In this document: piece by piece, positions 1-13,485 of the stretch
How the letters are laid out: each line of letters starts with the position of its first letter
Numbering within the stretch: position 1 is the stretch's first letter
NCBI GenBank assembly: GCA_949318235.1
Contig: OX439127.1
Coordinates: forward strand, 17,605,673 to 17,669,672
Source: Ecdyonurus torrentis
Taxonomy: Eukaryota > Arthropoda > Insecta > Ephemeroptera > Heptageniidae
Direction of reading: 5' to 3'
Length of the DNA stretch: 64,000 nucleotides
Program-made: the position numbers and the translations under genes
Notes under the pieces: generated by a model
The model's input: only the letters and a program-made list of their open reading frames with translations
Told to the model about the DNA's origin: nothing
The model's database searches: none

Positions 1-370
1 ATAATTTATGTTATATTTATGCCAGTAAAGCACAAATATTGCTGTATTAGAACAACATCAATAATTTTATGCTATATATACAACAATATTTATGCTATAT
101 GTAACATATCGTTACTATACAGAATAGCATAAATTGTGTTGTAATGAACTACATTGTTGCTGAAAATGGGCTAGCATTAATTATTGTGCATGTTTGTCTG
201 TGCTGTGTGAGTAAAAAAATACAATTAACCAGTATACGAAAAAACTGCCTCTTTTCGTCATTTTTTTATTATTATATTTAAAATGAACTGTTCAATAGAG
301 ATAAAAATAATAAACTTGTAAAAACAGATTGATTTCCTTACGAAAGAGAGAAATGACGTTAGTTCTATGC
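1..370. other. AT-rich flank left of the LINE
   Basis: No gene is seen. Bases 81-98 and 124-141 form an imperfect inverted repeat (arms around TTTATGCTAT and ATAGCATAAA). The 14-mer CCAGTATACGAAAA at 229-242 recurs in the same orientation at 7390-7403. Nothing else stands out. Confidence 0.6.
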
Positions 371-383
371 TATACAAATATCT
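371..383. repeat. Target-site duplication of the LINE, 3' side
   Basis: TATACAAATATCT lies directly before the poly(T) run, which is the LINE poly(A) tail read on the minus strand. The identical 13 bp recur at 6767-6779 just beyond the LINE 5' end. The last T could belong to the tail, so 12 bp is the minimum. Confidence 0.85.
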
Positions 384-570
384 TTTTTTTTTTTTTTTTT
401 TTTTTTATTATTTCAAACACACAAATATACAAAGTCCAACCAAGGCATAGCCTTATCGGTTGGTTCATTTATTGTTACACAATCATGTCTTATTATATTA
501 TATTACTACATATACATATTTTTTATTATATATATTTCAAAAGCAAATAAAGTACGTATTTACACAAAAA

Positions 571-605
<35 letters not shown>

Positions 606-690
606 CATTTAAGAGAAGTATTTTTATAATACAAGAAGCAAAAATTAATCATCATTAATCAATACAAACAGCAAAAAATTGTTCAACATT
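384..690 (-). other. LINE 3' UTR and poly(A) tail
   Basis: This lies after the ORF2 stop. Bases 384-406 are the tail. A second A-rich run (minus strand) covers about 572-605. A hairpin at 436-463 has arms CCAACC/GGTTGG and AAGGC/GCCTT, a TAT loop and a 3-nt bulge. It lies about 30 bp before the tail, where LINE reverse transcriptases often recognise their own RNA. That role is inferred from position. Confidence 0.7.
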
Positions 691-1053
691 TTATAAATTA
701 TCAATAAAGAATTTTTTCATATTAAATTTCGTTTCATTTTTATTTGCAAAACTTTTTAATTCTGATGGAATTTGATTCCATAATTTAGGAAGTAAAAATT
801 TTTTTGTCCTTTCAGTGAATCTATTTACAATTTTTGGTACAAATAAAGGATTGGTCACTGCTGTTCTGGTACTATAAATATGAGTTCTCGGTATACCATG
901 AGAATTTTCAAAATAATTTTCACAAATAAAAGAACATTTAAACATTTCTTCTATTGGCAATATCTTAAAGTACTTAAAATATTCAAGATCACTTTTTAGC
1001 TTATTTCCTTTTTTTAAAATTTTTAATATTCTTATTTGCATTTTTTTCAATTC
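691..1053 (-). pseudogene. C-terminal part of LINE ORF2 after a premature stop
   Basis: About 120 codons follow the TGA at 1054-1056 in the same frame as the RT segment upstream, so this is the continuation of ORF2 interrupted by a nonsense codon, not a separate gene. It includes an RT-distal stretch (NPLFVPKIVNRFTERTKKF, then LWNQIPSEL) of the kind found at the ends of CR1/Jockey ORF2 proteins, where aromatic and basic residues precede a LWN-x-(I/L)P motif. No RNase H or C-terminal zinc knuckle is seen. The frame ends at a normal stop at 691, just before the 3' UTR. Confidence 0.75.
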
Positions 1054-1953
1054 TCATAATTTACCTGATTTAGTACAACCATAAGATAATAAACCGTATA
1101 ATATATGTGGATGTACAAAAGAAAAATATAATTGTCTCATCGTCTGTTCACTCACATATGATCTTACTGTTTTTAATTTAAAAATTGCAGATCTCAATTT
1201 ATTTAACAGTTGCATAATATGCAAATCCCAATCAAATGTTTGATCAATAATAGCTCCTAAGTAATTATAATTATTTACTTGTTCTACAAACTCACAATTA
1301 CAATTTAAAGTAAAATTATGTAAACACTTATTAGTATGAGCTCTTAATTGAATATTTTGCATAGTATATGTATACTTATTAAAAATGTGCATAACTTTTG
1401 TTTTTTTCCTATTAATTAATATTTTCCTATCATGCGACCATTCCAAAACTGAATCAAAATCATTTTGTAACATTTTATTTGCAACTTCAAAGTTACTATG
1501 AGCCGCTATCATAAGTAAATCATCGGCAAACATTTTTGCTTTACAATATTTTAGTAAATTAAAAATTTTGTTAACATAAATTATAAAGAATTTAGCACTT
1601 AAGACCCCTCCTTGTATTATACCGCATTTTATTATTTTAATTTCACTTACAATATTTTTAATTTTGACAGCAACTTGTCTATTTTTTATAATATTCGCAA
1701 TTAACATTAATGTTGGTCCTCGTATTCCAATTTCTTCTAAATCTTTTAACAATAAGTCATGGTCTATAGTGTCAAATGCTTTGGAATAATCAACAAATAA
1801 ACAAAGAACATGATGCCCTTTTTCTAATTCTTCATTTATAAAATTGGAAACATCATATAGACATTTTGCTGTACCCTTTTTTTTTTGATAGGCATATTGA
1901 TTTTTATTTATAATATTGAATTCTTCTAAATAATCAGACAATAATAATTCAAT
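1054..1953 (-). pseudogene. LINE reverse transcriptase, distal half
   Basis: This continues ORF2 downstream of the DNA insertion. The open frame runs back to 2016, but bases 1954-2016 belong to the inserted element. Visible RT motifs in order: VDYSKAFDTIDH (first catalytic Asp), GIIQGGVLSAKFF (the usual G-x-PQG-SVLGPLLF motif, with Pro lost and Gly for Ser), and FADDLL at 1519-1530 (catalytic Asp pair). The frame matches the upstream half exactly once the insertion and one copy of its AT duplication are removed. The frame ends at a premature TGA at 1054-1056, beyond the catalytic core. The protein is therefore inactive in this copy. Confidence 0.85.
1952..1953. repeat. AT target duplication of the foldback element (left)
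   Basis: AT precedes CCCGAGTA here and AT follows TACTCGGG at 4020-4021. Removing the element plus one AT restores the LINE reading frame, which supports a 2-bp duplication. Confidence 0.75.
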
Positions 1954-2141
1954 CCCGAGTAAAATTTTAACGATGACACAACGATGAAATAAGAATGACA
2001 AATAAGTGCGACACAAAGATGAAATAACGATGAAACGTGTCCCATTTCATCGTTATTTCATCGTTAGCCCCATGTTATTTATATGGAGTTAAAAAATAGA
2101 AATATTAGCAAAATGAGCAAAATATTTTCGACGAAATTTCA

Positions 2142-2215
2142 ATGACATAAGTATGAAACAACGATGACATAAGTATGAAACAACGATGACATAAGTATGA
2201 CACAACGATGACATA
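2142..2215. repeat. 22-bp tandem repeat in the foldback element
   Basis: Three adjacent, slightly varied copies of ATGACATAAGTATGAAACAA plus CG. It belongs to the subterminal repeat family of the element. Confidence 0.75.
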
Positions 2216-3469
2216 AATGAGAAATAATGACGACAAAATTATACTACTAGAAATTATCGATGAAATTTCAATGACATATGTATGAAATAAAGATGACAAA
2301 AATTTTCAGGATAATTTTAATAATGTAAAAATATGAAATATCGATGACAAACTTTCAAAGTACACCGCGCGACCACCTCGGAGACCTGCCTGTTAATAAT
2401 ATCTAGTGCCTATATACCAAATGCTACCTGCCTAACATGAAATTTTATATACGGGGTTGGAGTTTTCTTCTTTCGTGTAGAGTAGCTCGCATTATATTAT
2501 ATAAAAAAGCTTTCCAAACTCAGTAACCCAGCATTTTTTAAGTCTCACTTGAAACTTGTTTTGCAGATTTCTTAATTAATTTGTAATCAAGTGAATACTT
2601 TTATGCAAATCTAAGTCAGAAAACACAATAAATCGTCATTTTTGTAGTAAATTACATATTTTATAAATAATTAAAACTTTTATTACCTGCCCTAAAAAGT
2701 ATCAAAACCTCCGAAACAAACGAAAAAATAGGTATTAATTCTTGACTTTGATTTTTTTTTTTTTCAAGTCTGAGAGTCACCGGAAAAAGCTACTATATTA
2801 CATTGCACTACCACAAAGATTTTGTACAGGATTCTAATCATAATATGTATTTATCAAATATATTGCTTGTATTGAATATTAATTAAACGAAACAATGTAT
2901 TTGCAATATTTAATAATATTTTTTATGCATTATTTTATGCATTAAAAAAAAGCTATATAAGTGATTATAATAATTGTCAGTTTTGGCACTAAATTATTAC
3001 TTTCCATATATTTATGCAATACTAAATTTTGAATTGTTTGAAACATATTTATAATATATATTTTTAAATTTTCTTTTAATGCTTGCAATTAATTTGCCTT
3101 ATCGTACGCGTGTTAAGAAATATATAACAATAAAAATTCAATCAATTTAACAATTTCTACGCTTATAGAGTTAATAATAAGCACATTGACTATATTTAAA
3201 GCTGATTTAGATTGGCATAATTTTTAGTAAAATATTAAATTTCATTACATTAATAACTAATATAATATAAAATAATTATTTTATATTTTTACAATATTGA
3301 AAAATACACACTCCGAAACCGTTTAGCATGCATTTTTGCACATAGGAAAAAAAAATCTATATAATTATGTCAGTAGTAATTTTAATCAAACACGTTATAT
3401 TAATATAGATTAATTATTTAATTATATATATAATATGATATTTTTCTATCAATCTACCAGCTAAAACCG

Positions 3470-3873
3470 AAAATTCGATGACTTAAAGACGACATAACGA
3501 CGACATGAATTTTTTTGTTTTTACAAAAATGAAATAAGTATGACAGCAAAAAATTATTGATGAAATAACGATGGCAGTTTTATTTTTCAAAAACCTAAAT
3601 GCGACACAACGATGACAACGATTAAAATTCAATATGTATGAAATAACGATGACACGAAGAAATAATAATTTAAATTATTATTTCTTCGTGTCATCGTTAT
3701 TTCATACATATTGAATTTTAATCGTTGTCGTCGTTGTGTCGCATTTAGGTTTTTGAAAAATAAAACTGCCATCGTTATTTCATCAATAATTTTTTGCTGT
3801 CATACTTATTTCATTTTTGTAAAAACAAAAAATTTCATGTCGTCGTTATGTCGTCTTTTTGTCATCGAAATTT
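3470..3873. repeat. Internal palindrome of about 400 bp
   Basis: Centred at 3671/3672 in AATAATAATTTAAATTATTATT-like sequence. The arms of about 200 bp match with only a few substitutions and small indels. It is built from the same ATGAAATAACGATGACA words as the element ends, so it could be an inverted duplication of an end. It could extrude a cruciform. Confidence 0.85.
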
Positions 3874-4021
3874 CATTGTTAGACATTTTAAAAAAATTAT
3901 TTTTGTGACTTTGTCATACTTTGTCTTCATTAAATCGCAGTTGTGTCATCGTTATGGGACATTTCATTAAAATTTCATTGAAAAATCATAGAATTGTCAT
4001 ACTTAGCGTTCTACTCGGGAT

Positions 4022-4867
4022 ATGTTTTTGTATAAATTTATCAACAAAAGCAGATACAGCAACTGGTCTAAAATTATTATATAGTTTATGATCCCCACCT
4101 TTATAAATTGGCCTTATCAATGATAATTTTAGATTATCAGGATATACTGAGCTTTCAATACACATATTTGTTAATCTTATTAAATATTGAATTAATGATT
4201 CGCCACCAAATAAAATATCCTGAACACCTATATTATCATGACCTGGTCCTTTTTTCTTACTTAATAAATTAATAATATAAACTGCTCGTTTCTCATTTAA
4301 TTTTGGTAGATACATTGATTGTAAATTACTATTAAATTTAAGCGAATTTTCACTTAATATTAAATTACAATTAATCTTTACATCTTCAATTGAATTTACA
4401 AAATGATTTACAAAATTATTAGCAATATCTTTGATAGAACTTACATCAGACATATATTTAATAATAATATTATCAATATTAAGATTTTCTTTCCCTAATA
4501 TTTGATTAATAAAACACCAAGATTTTCTTATATCACCAGCAATTTCAACAAATTTAGAATGATAATAATTATTTTTTTCTTTATTTATTAAAAAATTTAT
4601 TTTGTTTCTTAATTTTTTATATCTAATTCTATATTCAGGCATATGTAATGAGTTTTTAAATTTTTGAAAATATTTGTCTCTATCTTTCATAAGAAATTTT
4701 ATTTCATCAGTACACCACACATTATTTAATCTTCTATTCTTGCTATTTAATAATTTTTCACTTTCACATTTATCACTTATATTTCGAAAAACTGTTACAA
4801 TATGATTATATAATTCATTTGGACAATTAATATTATTACATATACTCCAATCATAATTACAAATCAT
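4022..4867 (-). pseudogene. LINE ORF2 linker and proximal reverse transcriptase
   Basis: This covers the region between endonuclease and RT, then RT motifs 0-2: LIRPIYKGGDHKLYNNFRPV resembles the usual P-x-YKKGD...NYRPIS motif of LINE RTs, followed by the start of a helix cut by the insertion at 4019-4022. The frame starts with an ATG at 4865-4867 that overlaps the endonuclease stop (ATGA). In related LINEs endonuclease and RT form one protein, so I read this as a 1-nt frameshift in an A/T-rich stretch, not a true second start. The open frame extends to 3986, but bases below 4020 belong to the inserted element. Confidence 0.8.
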
Positions 4868-5694
4868 ATTTCTGAATTTTTTAAATTTTTAATTTTTACT
4901 TTTTCATTACAATTATTATTAATTAAATTAGTACTCAATATACAACCAGTCATATAATGATCGGTGATTTTACTTTTAATTATAAAACTATTATCAATTT
5001 CAAACAAATTATTTAATTTAACAAAAATATGATCAATACAAGTAGCTGAATAATTTCCTAGTATTGTACATTCCTCCCTTGTAACATCATTAACAATTTT
5101 TAGATAACCATATTTTGCCATTTTATTTTCATATTTTTGTACAATATTATCATTTTGATCTAACAAATTTAAATTTATATCACCTAAAATCACACAATTA
5201 CTTTCATTATTATTTAAAATACAATCTTTTAATTCTTTTATGAATAAAAGTTTGTTAGAACCTGGAGGTCTATAAATATTATACAGCATTAAATTATTAT
5301 TCAACTTTAGACTTAAAACCTCCGCATTAATAAATTTTATATCAATAATTTTAGCATCAAATTTCTTATTAACAAACACTAAAACACCACCACCTTTATT
5401 TTCTTCTCTACTTTTTGCAAATTTATCAAAATTAATTAAATTATAAACCTTTATTTCATGATCAAAAATATAAATTTCAGTCAACACAATAATATCAATA
5501 TTCTCAACATTTTTATTAACATAAGCTAAAAAATTATTAAAATTTTTTCTTATAGAACGTATGTTTTGATGAACAATAATAACATTATTATTTTTCTTTT
5601 TCTTATCAATAAAAATATCATTTAAATCATTTTTTACTTCACAATTTACATAATCAAAATTAAAATTTAGGGACTCTTCCATATAAAAAAACAA
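4864..5694 (-). pseudogene. LINE ORF2 apurinic-type endonuclease domain
   Basis: About 276 codons encode an APE-like endonuclease, which nicks the target DNA to prime reverse transcription. Motifs in order: a VHQNIRSIRKNF start (the usual N-R-S/G-N region), VLTEIYI (catalytic Glu), a YRPPGSN turn, VILGDINLNL (Asp and Asn of the GDFN motif), ATCIDHIFV (S/T-x-IDHI motif) and ITDHYMT (terminal catalytic Asp-His). All key acidic and His residues are present. The domain is separated from RT by a frameshift at the ATGA junction. It starts 25 bp after the ORF1 stop, and its ATG gives an N-terminal extension typical of this family. Confidence 0.85.
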
Positions 5695-5719
5695 AATTAA
5701 ACTAACATTTCAATTCACA

Positions 5720-6718
5720 TTAGAATGGAACTCCTGGCATACGTCGATCAAAATCATCATCACATTTTATTCTTATAGTACCTGTATCTTCAGTTTTCTT
5801 TGCCAATATTTTTCCATCCTTGACCCACACAAACTTCCACCCTCTCACTTTAGCAGCTGTGCGAGTTTTGTAGAATAATCTTTTCAATTCTGGAGTCAGA
5901 TGTTCACAAACAAATAACTTGTCTTCCTTTGCATTACCTTGAACTTTGCCTATTGTAAGATTACGTGTTTTACTTCTGTCAAGCCACACTCTCCTCGCCT
6001 CAGTTGATTTGAACTTGACCACAACAATAGGTGGTATGCCTTGTTTACGTACATTCTTTGGGTTAGCATACACGCGATAACAGTCTTCAACTGATTGTGC
6101 AGCAGAAGGAGCGCCAATAACTTTGGCCACACTCTCTATCACATCACGCGTGTTCTCTCCCGTAGTCACTGGCATTCCATGAATTTCAATGTTCATAGAC
6201 AATCTCTCTTGCTCAAGTTCTTGCACTCTAACATTTAGTTCAGATACTTCATTATCCTTCTTAATCACTTTTTCTTTTAGTTCATTAATTTCATTACTCA
6301 TTTTTTTAAATAATTTATCTTGATTATCAAATCTCTCCAGTAAATCATCATATTTCTTTGACAAAAAATCGGTGCTTTCTTTTAAATCTTTGATTACAGA
6401 GGTATCTTGTTCAATCTTATCTACTTTATCAAGTCTTTTATCTACTTTATCAAGTCTTTTATTTATATCCTCAAGTAAATCAAACAATGATTTCTCACCT
6501 TTCTTTTCCTCATCTTCACTTGCATCTGAAAGTATGTCTTTTTTTTCTTGTTTACACTTAAGACAGAGCCATTTAGGTTTCCTCCCTGGTTTATTTGGCT
6601 CTACTTTTGTCTCAAGTTTAATGCACCCATTATGTGCATAGCACAATTTGCAACCATTACATAAAATCTTCTCTTCATTCACTTGAAATCCTTTTTTACA
6701 TATCACACACGACGACAT
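5720..6718 (-). CDS. LINE ORF1 protein with PHD-type zinc finger
   Basis: This is an intact 332-codon frame. Residues 4-55 form a PHD-like C4HC3 finger: C4, C7, C20, C23, H29, C32, C52, C55, with W50 before the last Cys pair. Residues about 70-185 are a charged, heptad-rich coiled coil with a short duplicated KRLDKVD motif. Residues about 185-320 resemble the RRM-plus-C-terminal nucleic-acid-binding region of L1-type ORF1 proteins (start NIEIHGMPV). Such proteins coat LINE RNA as oligomers; a PHD finger could bind histone tails or RNA, which is inference. The ATG follows a 48-nt leader. GC content is higher than in ORF2, and the reading frame is undamaged while ORF2 is broken. Confidence 0.85.
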   Translation of the reverse strand: MSSCVICKKGFQVNEEKILCNGCKLCYAHNGCIKLETKVEPNKPGRKPKWLCLKCKQEKKDILSDASEDEEKKGEKSLFDLLEDINKRLDKVDKRLDKVDKIEQDTSVIKDLKESTDFLSKKYDDLLERFDNQDKLFKKMSNEINELKEKVIKKDNEVSELNVRVQELEQERLSMNIEIHGMPVTTGENTRDVIESVAKVIGAPSAAQSVEDCYRVYANPKNVRKQGIPPIVVVKFKSTEARRVWLDRSKTRNLTIGKVQGNAKEDKLFVCEHLTPELKRLFYKTRTAAKVRGWKFVWVKDGKILAKKTEDTGTIRIKCDDDFDRRMPGVPF

Positions 6719-6766
6719 TTTTATTTCACTTTTTCAGCACAATATACAGTAGTACATACAGCACAA

Positions 6767-6779
6767 TATACAAATATCT
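6767..6779. repeat. Target-site duplication of the LINE, 5' side
   Basis: The second copy of TATACAAATATCT, immediately outside the LINE 5' end (which begins TTGTGCTGTATG on the minus strand). Confidence 0.85.
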
Positions 6780-10150
<3,371 letters not shown>

Positions 10151-10182
10151 AAGAGAGAGAGAGAGACAGAGAGAGAGAGAGA
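10151..10182. repeat. GA tract leading into GAA repeat
   Basis: Imperfect GA run with one ACA interruption, directly joined to the GAA array that follows. Confidence 0.9.
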
Positions 10183-10408
10183 GAAGAAGAAGAAGAAGAA
10201 GAAGAAGAAGAAGAAGAAGAAGAAGAAGAAGAAGAAGAAGAAGAAGAAGAAGAAGAAGAAGAAGAAGAAGAAGAAGAAGAAGAAGAAGAAGAAGAAGAAG
10301 AAGAAGAAGAAGAAGAAGAAGAAGAAGAAGAAGAAGAAGAAGAAGAAGAAGAAGAAGAAGAAGAAGAAGAAGAAGAAGAAGAAGAAGAAGAAGAAGAAGA
10401 AGAAGAAG
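10183..10408. repeat. (GAA)~75 trinucleotide array
   Basis: 226 bp of pure GAA. Homopurine GAA arrays of this length can form triplex DNA. The long Arg or Leu open frames across it are repeat artefacts. Confidence 0.98.
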
Positions 10409-10776
10409 GAAAAAAAAAAGCATTATTGGTGTTATACTTTGTTCCAGCTTTATAGAAGGAGACGATGAGACTTTAAAACTCAAAACTGTTTGTTCGACTG
10501 TTCAATAGCGAAAGAAAATTCTACAATTCCATTTTGAAGCAGAAAATAGAATCCAATCTTTGTGATGAAGACTTTATAAACTTTCTTCATTAGTATTAAA
10601 TGTTAGACTTTAAATTTTCTTATATAAATATTAATGTTTTTTTTTTTTTTTTTTTTTAAATCTTATATTGAAAGTATTACAAAATGTTATAAAGTGCTAA
10701 AATATCATGATATAGTTTTAGCTATATAAAATGATAAACAATCATAAAAATCTTCTAAATTATTAGTGTATATCGA

Positions 10777-11035
10777 TGTTGTTGCGAACGAAATGTCTAT
10801 CTCGGTTTTGGTCACGAGAATCCAAATATCTATCTCGGTGTTTGTCAGCAGAAGCAAAATTTCTATCTCATTTTTTGTCACGAGAAGCAAAATGTGTAAG
10901 TCGAGTGCCATCTATAAAATCTATACATATACATACATACATACATCTATATTTATACATAACGTCCGGAAACGAGATTGACATTATGCTTCTCGTGACA
11001 AGATAGACAAGATAGACACCTTGTTCGCAAAAACA
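10777..11035. mobile_element. Small MITE-like element with internal 33-bp repeats
   Basis: Terminal inverted repeats: the left end reads TGTTGTTGCGAACGAAATG then TCTATCTCG, and the right end read inward TGTTTTTGCGAACAAGGTG then TCTATCTTG. Next to the left TIR lie three diverged tandem copies of a unit of about 33 bp (TCTATCTCGG...GTCACGAGAA...AAAAT) at about 10795-10892. The right end carries the inverted form (TTCTCGTGACAAGATAGAC). The centre is CATA-rich. No clear target duplication and no coding capacity. Confidence 0.6.
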
Positions 11036-11054
11036 TGGATGTGTATAATATATA

Positions 11055-11095
<41 letters not shown>

Positions 11096-12399
11096 GTAAC
11101 TTTATTAAGGCGTTGTGAGGGCTTGACAGCCCTATGTTACAAAACCTTGACCACAACATTACATGAGAAAAATACATAAGCAAAGAAAAAATAAGAACTG
11201 CAAACAGAAAACAATAATGTTATCCAATAATACGCAATAAATCATAATATTTATACATTCACATTTCCTTTTAATTTATAATACTATAGATGCATATAAT
11301 TTTTTTTTTAATTATTATTTTTTTTATTTTTTTTTTTTTCAATTTTTTGCTTATGTTAGAAAAATGATTTACTATAACAGCTTCTCTGCTAGATATAGTA
11401 CACGACAACAATAAAATCAATGTTCAAGAATCTTAATTAAATTTTAAAATAATATTTTCTTTATTTAATACATAAATTAGCAGAGATTTTGTCATCTTTA
11501 TTGAGTAAATGCCTGCTAAAAGCAAAAGTATGTAACCCACATTACTTTATAGCAATGTTAAATTTCCACCTTGTTCAATGATGTAATTTTGTATAGCAAA
11601 TGAATGACCGTTTTATTTTAGCAGCATCAGCTATAATATTGACAATATAAGTAAAAATGCTACCTAATAACTTGGTGTCAAAATAAAAATTTATTTCTAT
11701 GACCTCAAACAATTTTTTATTGATCATTGATTACTAAAAATGTATTAAAATATAATGATGTCTCTGCAGATCATATAATATATATAATTTATATAACTAT
11801 TTTATACGATAGTAAACTATATGTATATTTTATATAATATTTTTATGTTGTTAAAGTTGTAATATTTTACAATGCCGTGATATATTTCGAACACATAAAA
11901 GTATGTAGAAGAATAATATGATAATATTTAATTTAAATTCTCATTAATGAGACATGATATAAAACCAGAAAAATGAGATTGCATTATAATACTACTGTTC
12001 TAATTACCATAAGGCAGGTGATTCATGACATAAGTACATTATAATGTAAAATGTGGAATTATTGCTGTATGGAAATGTTAGAAGTAAAAAAAGAAGCCTT
12101 CATCAATCATTGAAGATTATATTTATTCTTCTTTGTAATATACTTTATAACGAAAAATAAATAATAAAATCTTTTTGTCTTTTCTTTCAAATTTATATCA
12201 GATAATATAATATGTTTGAAAGGGAAATAAAAGAACATTTTCATATTTATTGTATATTTATAAATAAATTCTACATGTATTTGTAGGTACACTATACCAG
12301 TGTTATACAAATATAATATAACATGAAAGTGAAAACAACGTCAATGTTCAGGTCTAAAAATGTTATTATAGAAATGTTTATTTTTCTGTTTTAAAATTT

Positions 12400-12402
<3 letters not shown>
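11036..12402. other. Non-coding AT-rich interval
   Basis: No gene recognised. An (ATA)n tract lies at about 11067-11094, and poly(T)-rich DNA at 11299-11340. Confidence 0.6.

Positions 12403-12434
<32 letters not shown>
12403..12434. repeat. Poly(T) tract, 32 bp
   Basis: Uninterrupted T run. Similar homopolymers occur throughout the window (for example 14546-14570, 16442-16467, 17689-17714, 20828-20853, 26038-26063, 52820-52853, 55591-55619). Confidence 0.95.
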
Positions 12435-12435
<1 letters not shown>

Positions 12436-12668
12436 TCATCCTAATATTAACTGAGTGATAAAATTGACAGGTTTTTATTTTAAAATATGTTTCATGCATC
12501 AGAGAACATAATTATAAGTTCTGAGCTGTGTTACAGAACTAAGTGAAAATTTGCACCAATCGACTGTATAGAGTCGCAAGTGAGCTCTTGGCTGGACGAA
12601 AATGTAACATTGTAGTACAGAGACCTTTAAAAATTATTTATAAAAAATTTACAAAGTCGTAATTTATC

Positions 12669-12672
<4 letters not shown>

Positions 12673-12754
<82 letters not shown>
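12673..12754. repeat. (CT)41 microsatellite
   Basis: Pure CT tract of 82 bp followed by degenerate CT-rich sequence to about 12782. Confidence 0.98.
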
Positions 12755-12760
<6 letters not shown>

Positions 12761-12997
12761 ATGTGTCTGTCTTTCTCTCTCTGTACATTATACACAGTTT
12801 ATGAACTTTTTAGTTCAAATGATATATTTCTACCCCTGGTGTAGTTATGTATAAGCACGCTAAACGCTTAAGATAAATTGAATGAAGTATTCAAATGTAA
12901 GTTGTGTACTGTACGCCGTCGAGAAATTCAAAGAAAAATAGAGGAACTGAATCAATCATTTTAGTAACAATGAGGCACAACAAAACAACTTCAAGAA

Positions 12998-13080
<83 letters not shown>
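12998..13080. repeat. (CTAA)~20 tetranucleotide array
   Basis: 83 bp of CTAA units, passing almost directly into the following AAAT array. Confidence 0.97.
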
Positions 13081-13097
13081 ATACATAAATACATAAA

Positions 13098-13101
13098 CAA
13101 A

Positions 13102-13184
<83 letters not shown>

Positions 13185-13277
13185 ATAGCTAAATAGATAC
13201 ATAGATAGATAAATAAATAAAAAAATAAATAAAGAAATAGATAGATAAATAAATAGATAAATAAATAGATAAATAGA

Positions 13278-13376
<99 letters not shown>

Positions 13377-13405
13377 ATAGATAAATAAATGAATAAATAA
13401 ATAAT
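13098..13405. repeat. (AAAT)n array with AGAT/ATAG variants
   Basis: About 308 bp. Two blocks of pure AAAT flank a middle block (about 13187-13270) with AGAT and AAAG substitutions, as expected from slippage after point mutation. Confidence 0.97.
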
Positions 13406-13485
13406 AAACAAACAGGTAGTATAAATTTTCAACATGCTATGCCCCTCAATTGTTGTGCCACCCAACCCATTAAAATACAAAAATA

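Larger units (their letters stand above)
1954..4019. mobile_element. Non-autonomous foldback-type DNA element inside the LINE
   Basis: This 2066-bp insertion splits the RT domain. Its ends are inverted: CCCGAGTAAAATTTTAACG on the left and, read inward from the right, CCCGAGTAGAACGCTAAGT. Both ends are rich in variants of a short word, AACGATGACA or ATGAAATAACGATG, repeated in both orientations (1970-2340 and 3470-3960). A near-perfect palindrome of about 400 bp lies at 3470-3873. The middle (about 2350-3460) is plain AT-rich sequence. No transposase is visible; open frames inside are by-products of the repeats. A 2-bp AT duplication suggests an ISL2EU/Harbinger-like mechanism, but I hold that loosely. 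It is younger than the LINE it interrupts. Confidence 0.8.
384..6766 (-). mobile_element. Full-length non-LTR retrotransposon (CR1/Jockey-like LINE), now defective
   Basis: The element runs on the minus strand: a 48-bp 5' leader (6719-6766), ORF1 (5720-6718), a 25-bp gap, ORF2 with endonuclease and reverse transcriptase (691-5694), a 307-bp 3' UTR, and a poly(A) tail seen as poly(T) up to 406. A 13-bp target duplication at 371-383 and 6767-6779 fixes both ends and shows it is not 5'-truncated. Without the 2066-bp insertion and one 2-bp duplication it is about 4.3 kb. ORF1 is open. ORF2 carries an endonuclease/RT frameshift near 4864, an inserted DNA element at 1954-4019 and an in-frame TGA at 1054-1056. 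CR1/Jockey placement rests on the APE endonuclease, FADD-type RT, PHD-type ORF1 and absence of a visible RNase H domain; the exact clade is not determined. Confidence 0.9.

Noticed and set aside
2105..2299. 64-codon frame in the foldback element
   Set aside because: It is a translation of the 22-bp subterminal repeats (recurring SLFHTYVIEISS).
3711..3908. 65-codon frame in the foldback element
   Set aside because: It lies in one arm of the 400-bp palindrome and has no domain.
6372..6641. Plus-strand frame of 89 codons
   Set aside because: It is antisense to the well-supported LINE ORF1 and only reflects its coiled-coil codons.
13073..13480. Long Tyr/Leu/Ile/Phe-rich frame
   Set aside because: It is a translation of the AAAT array.
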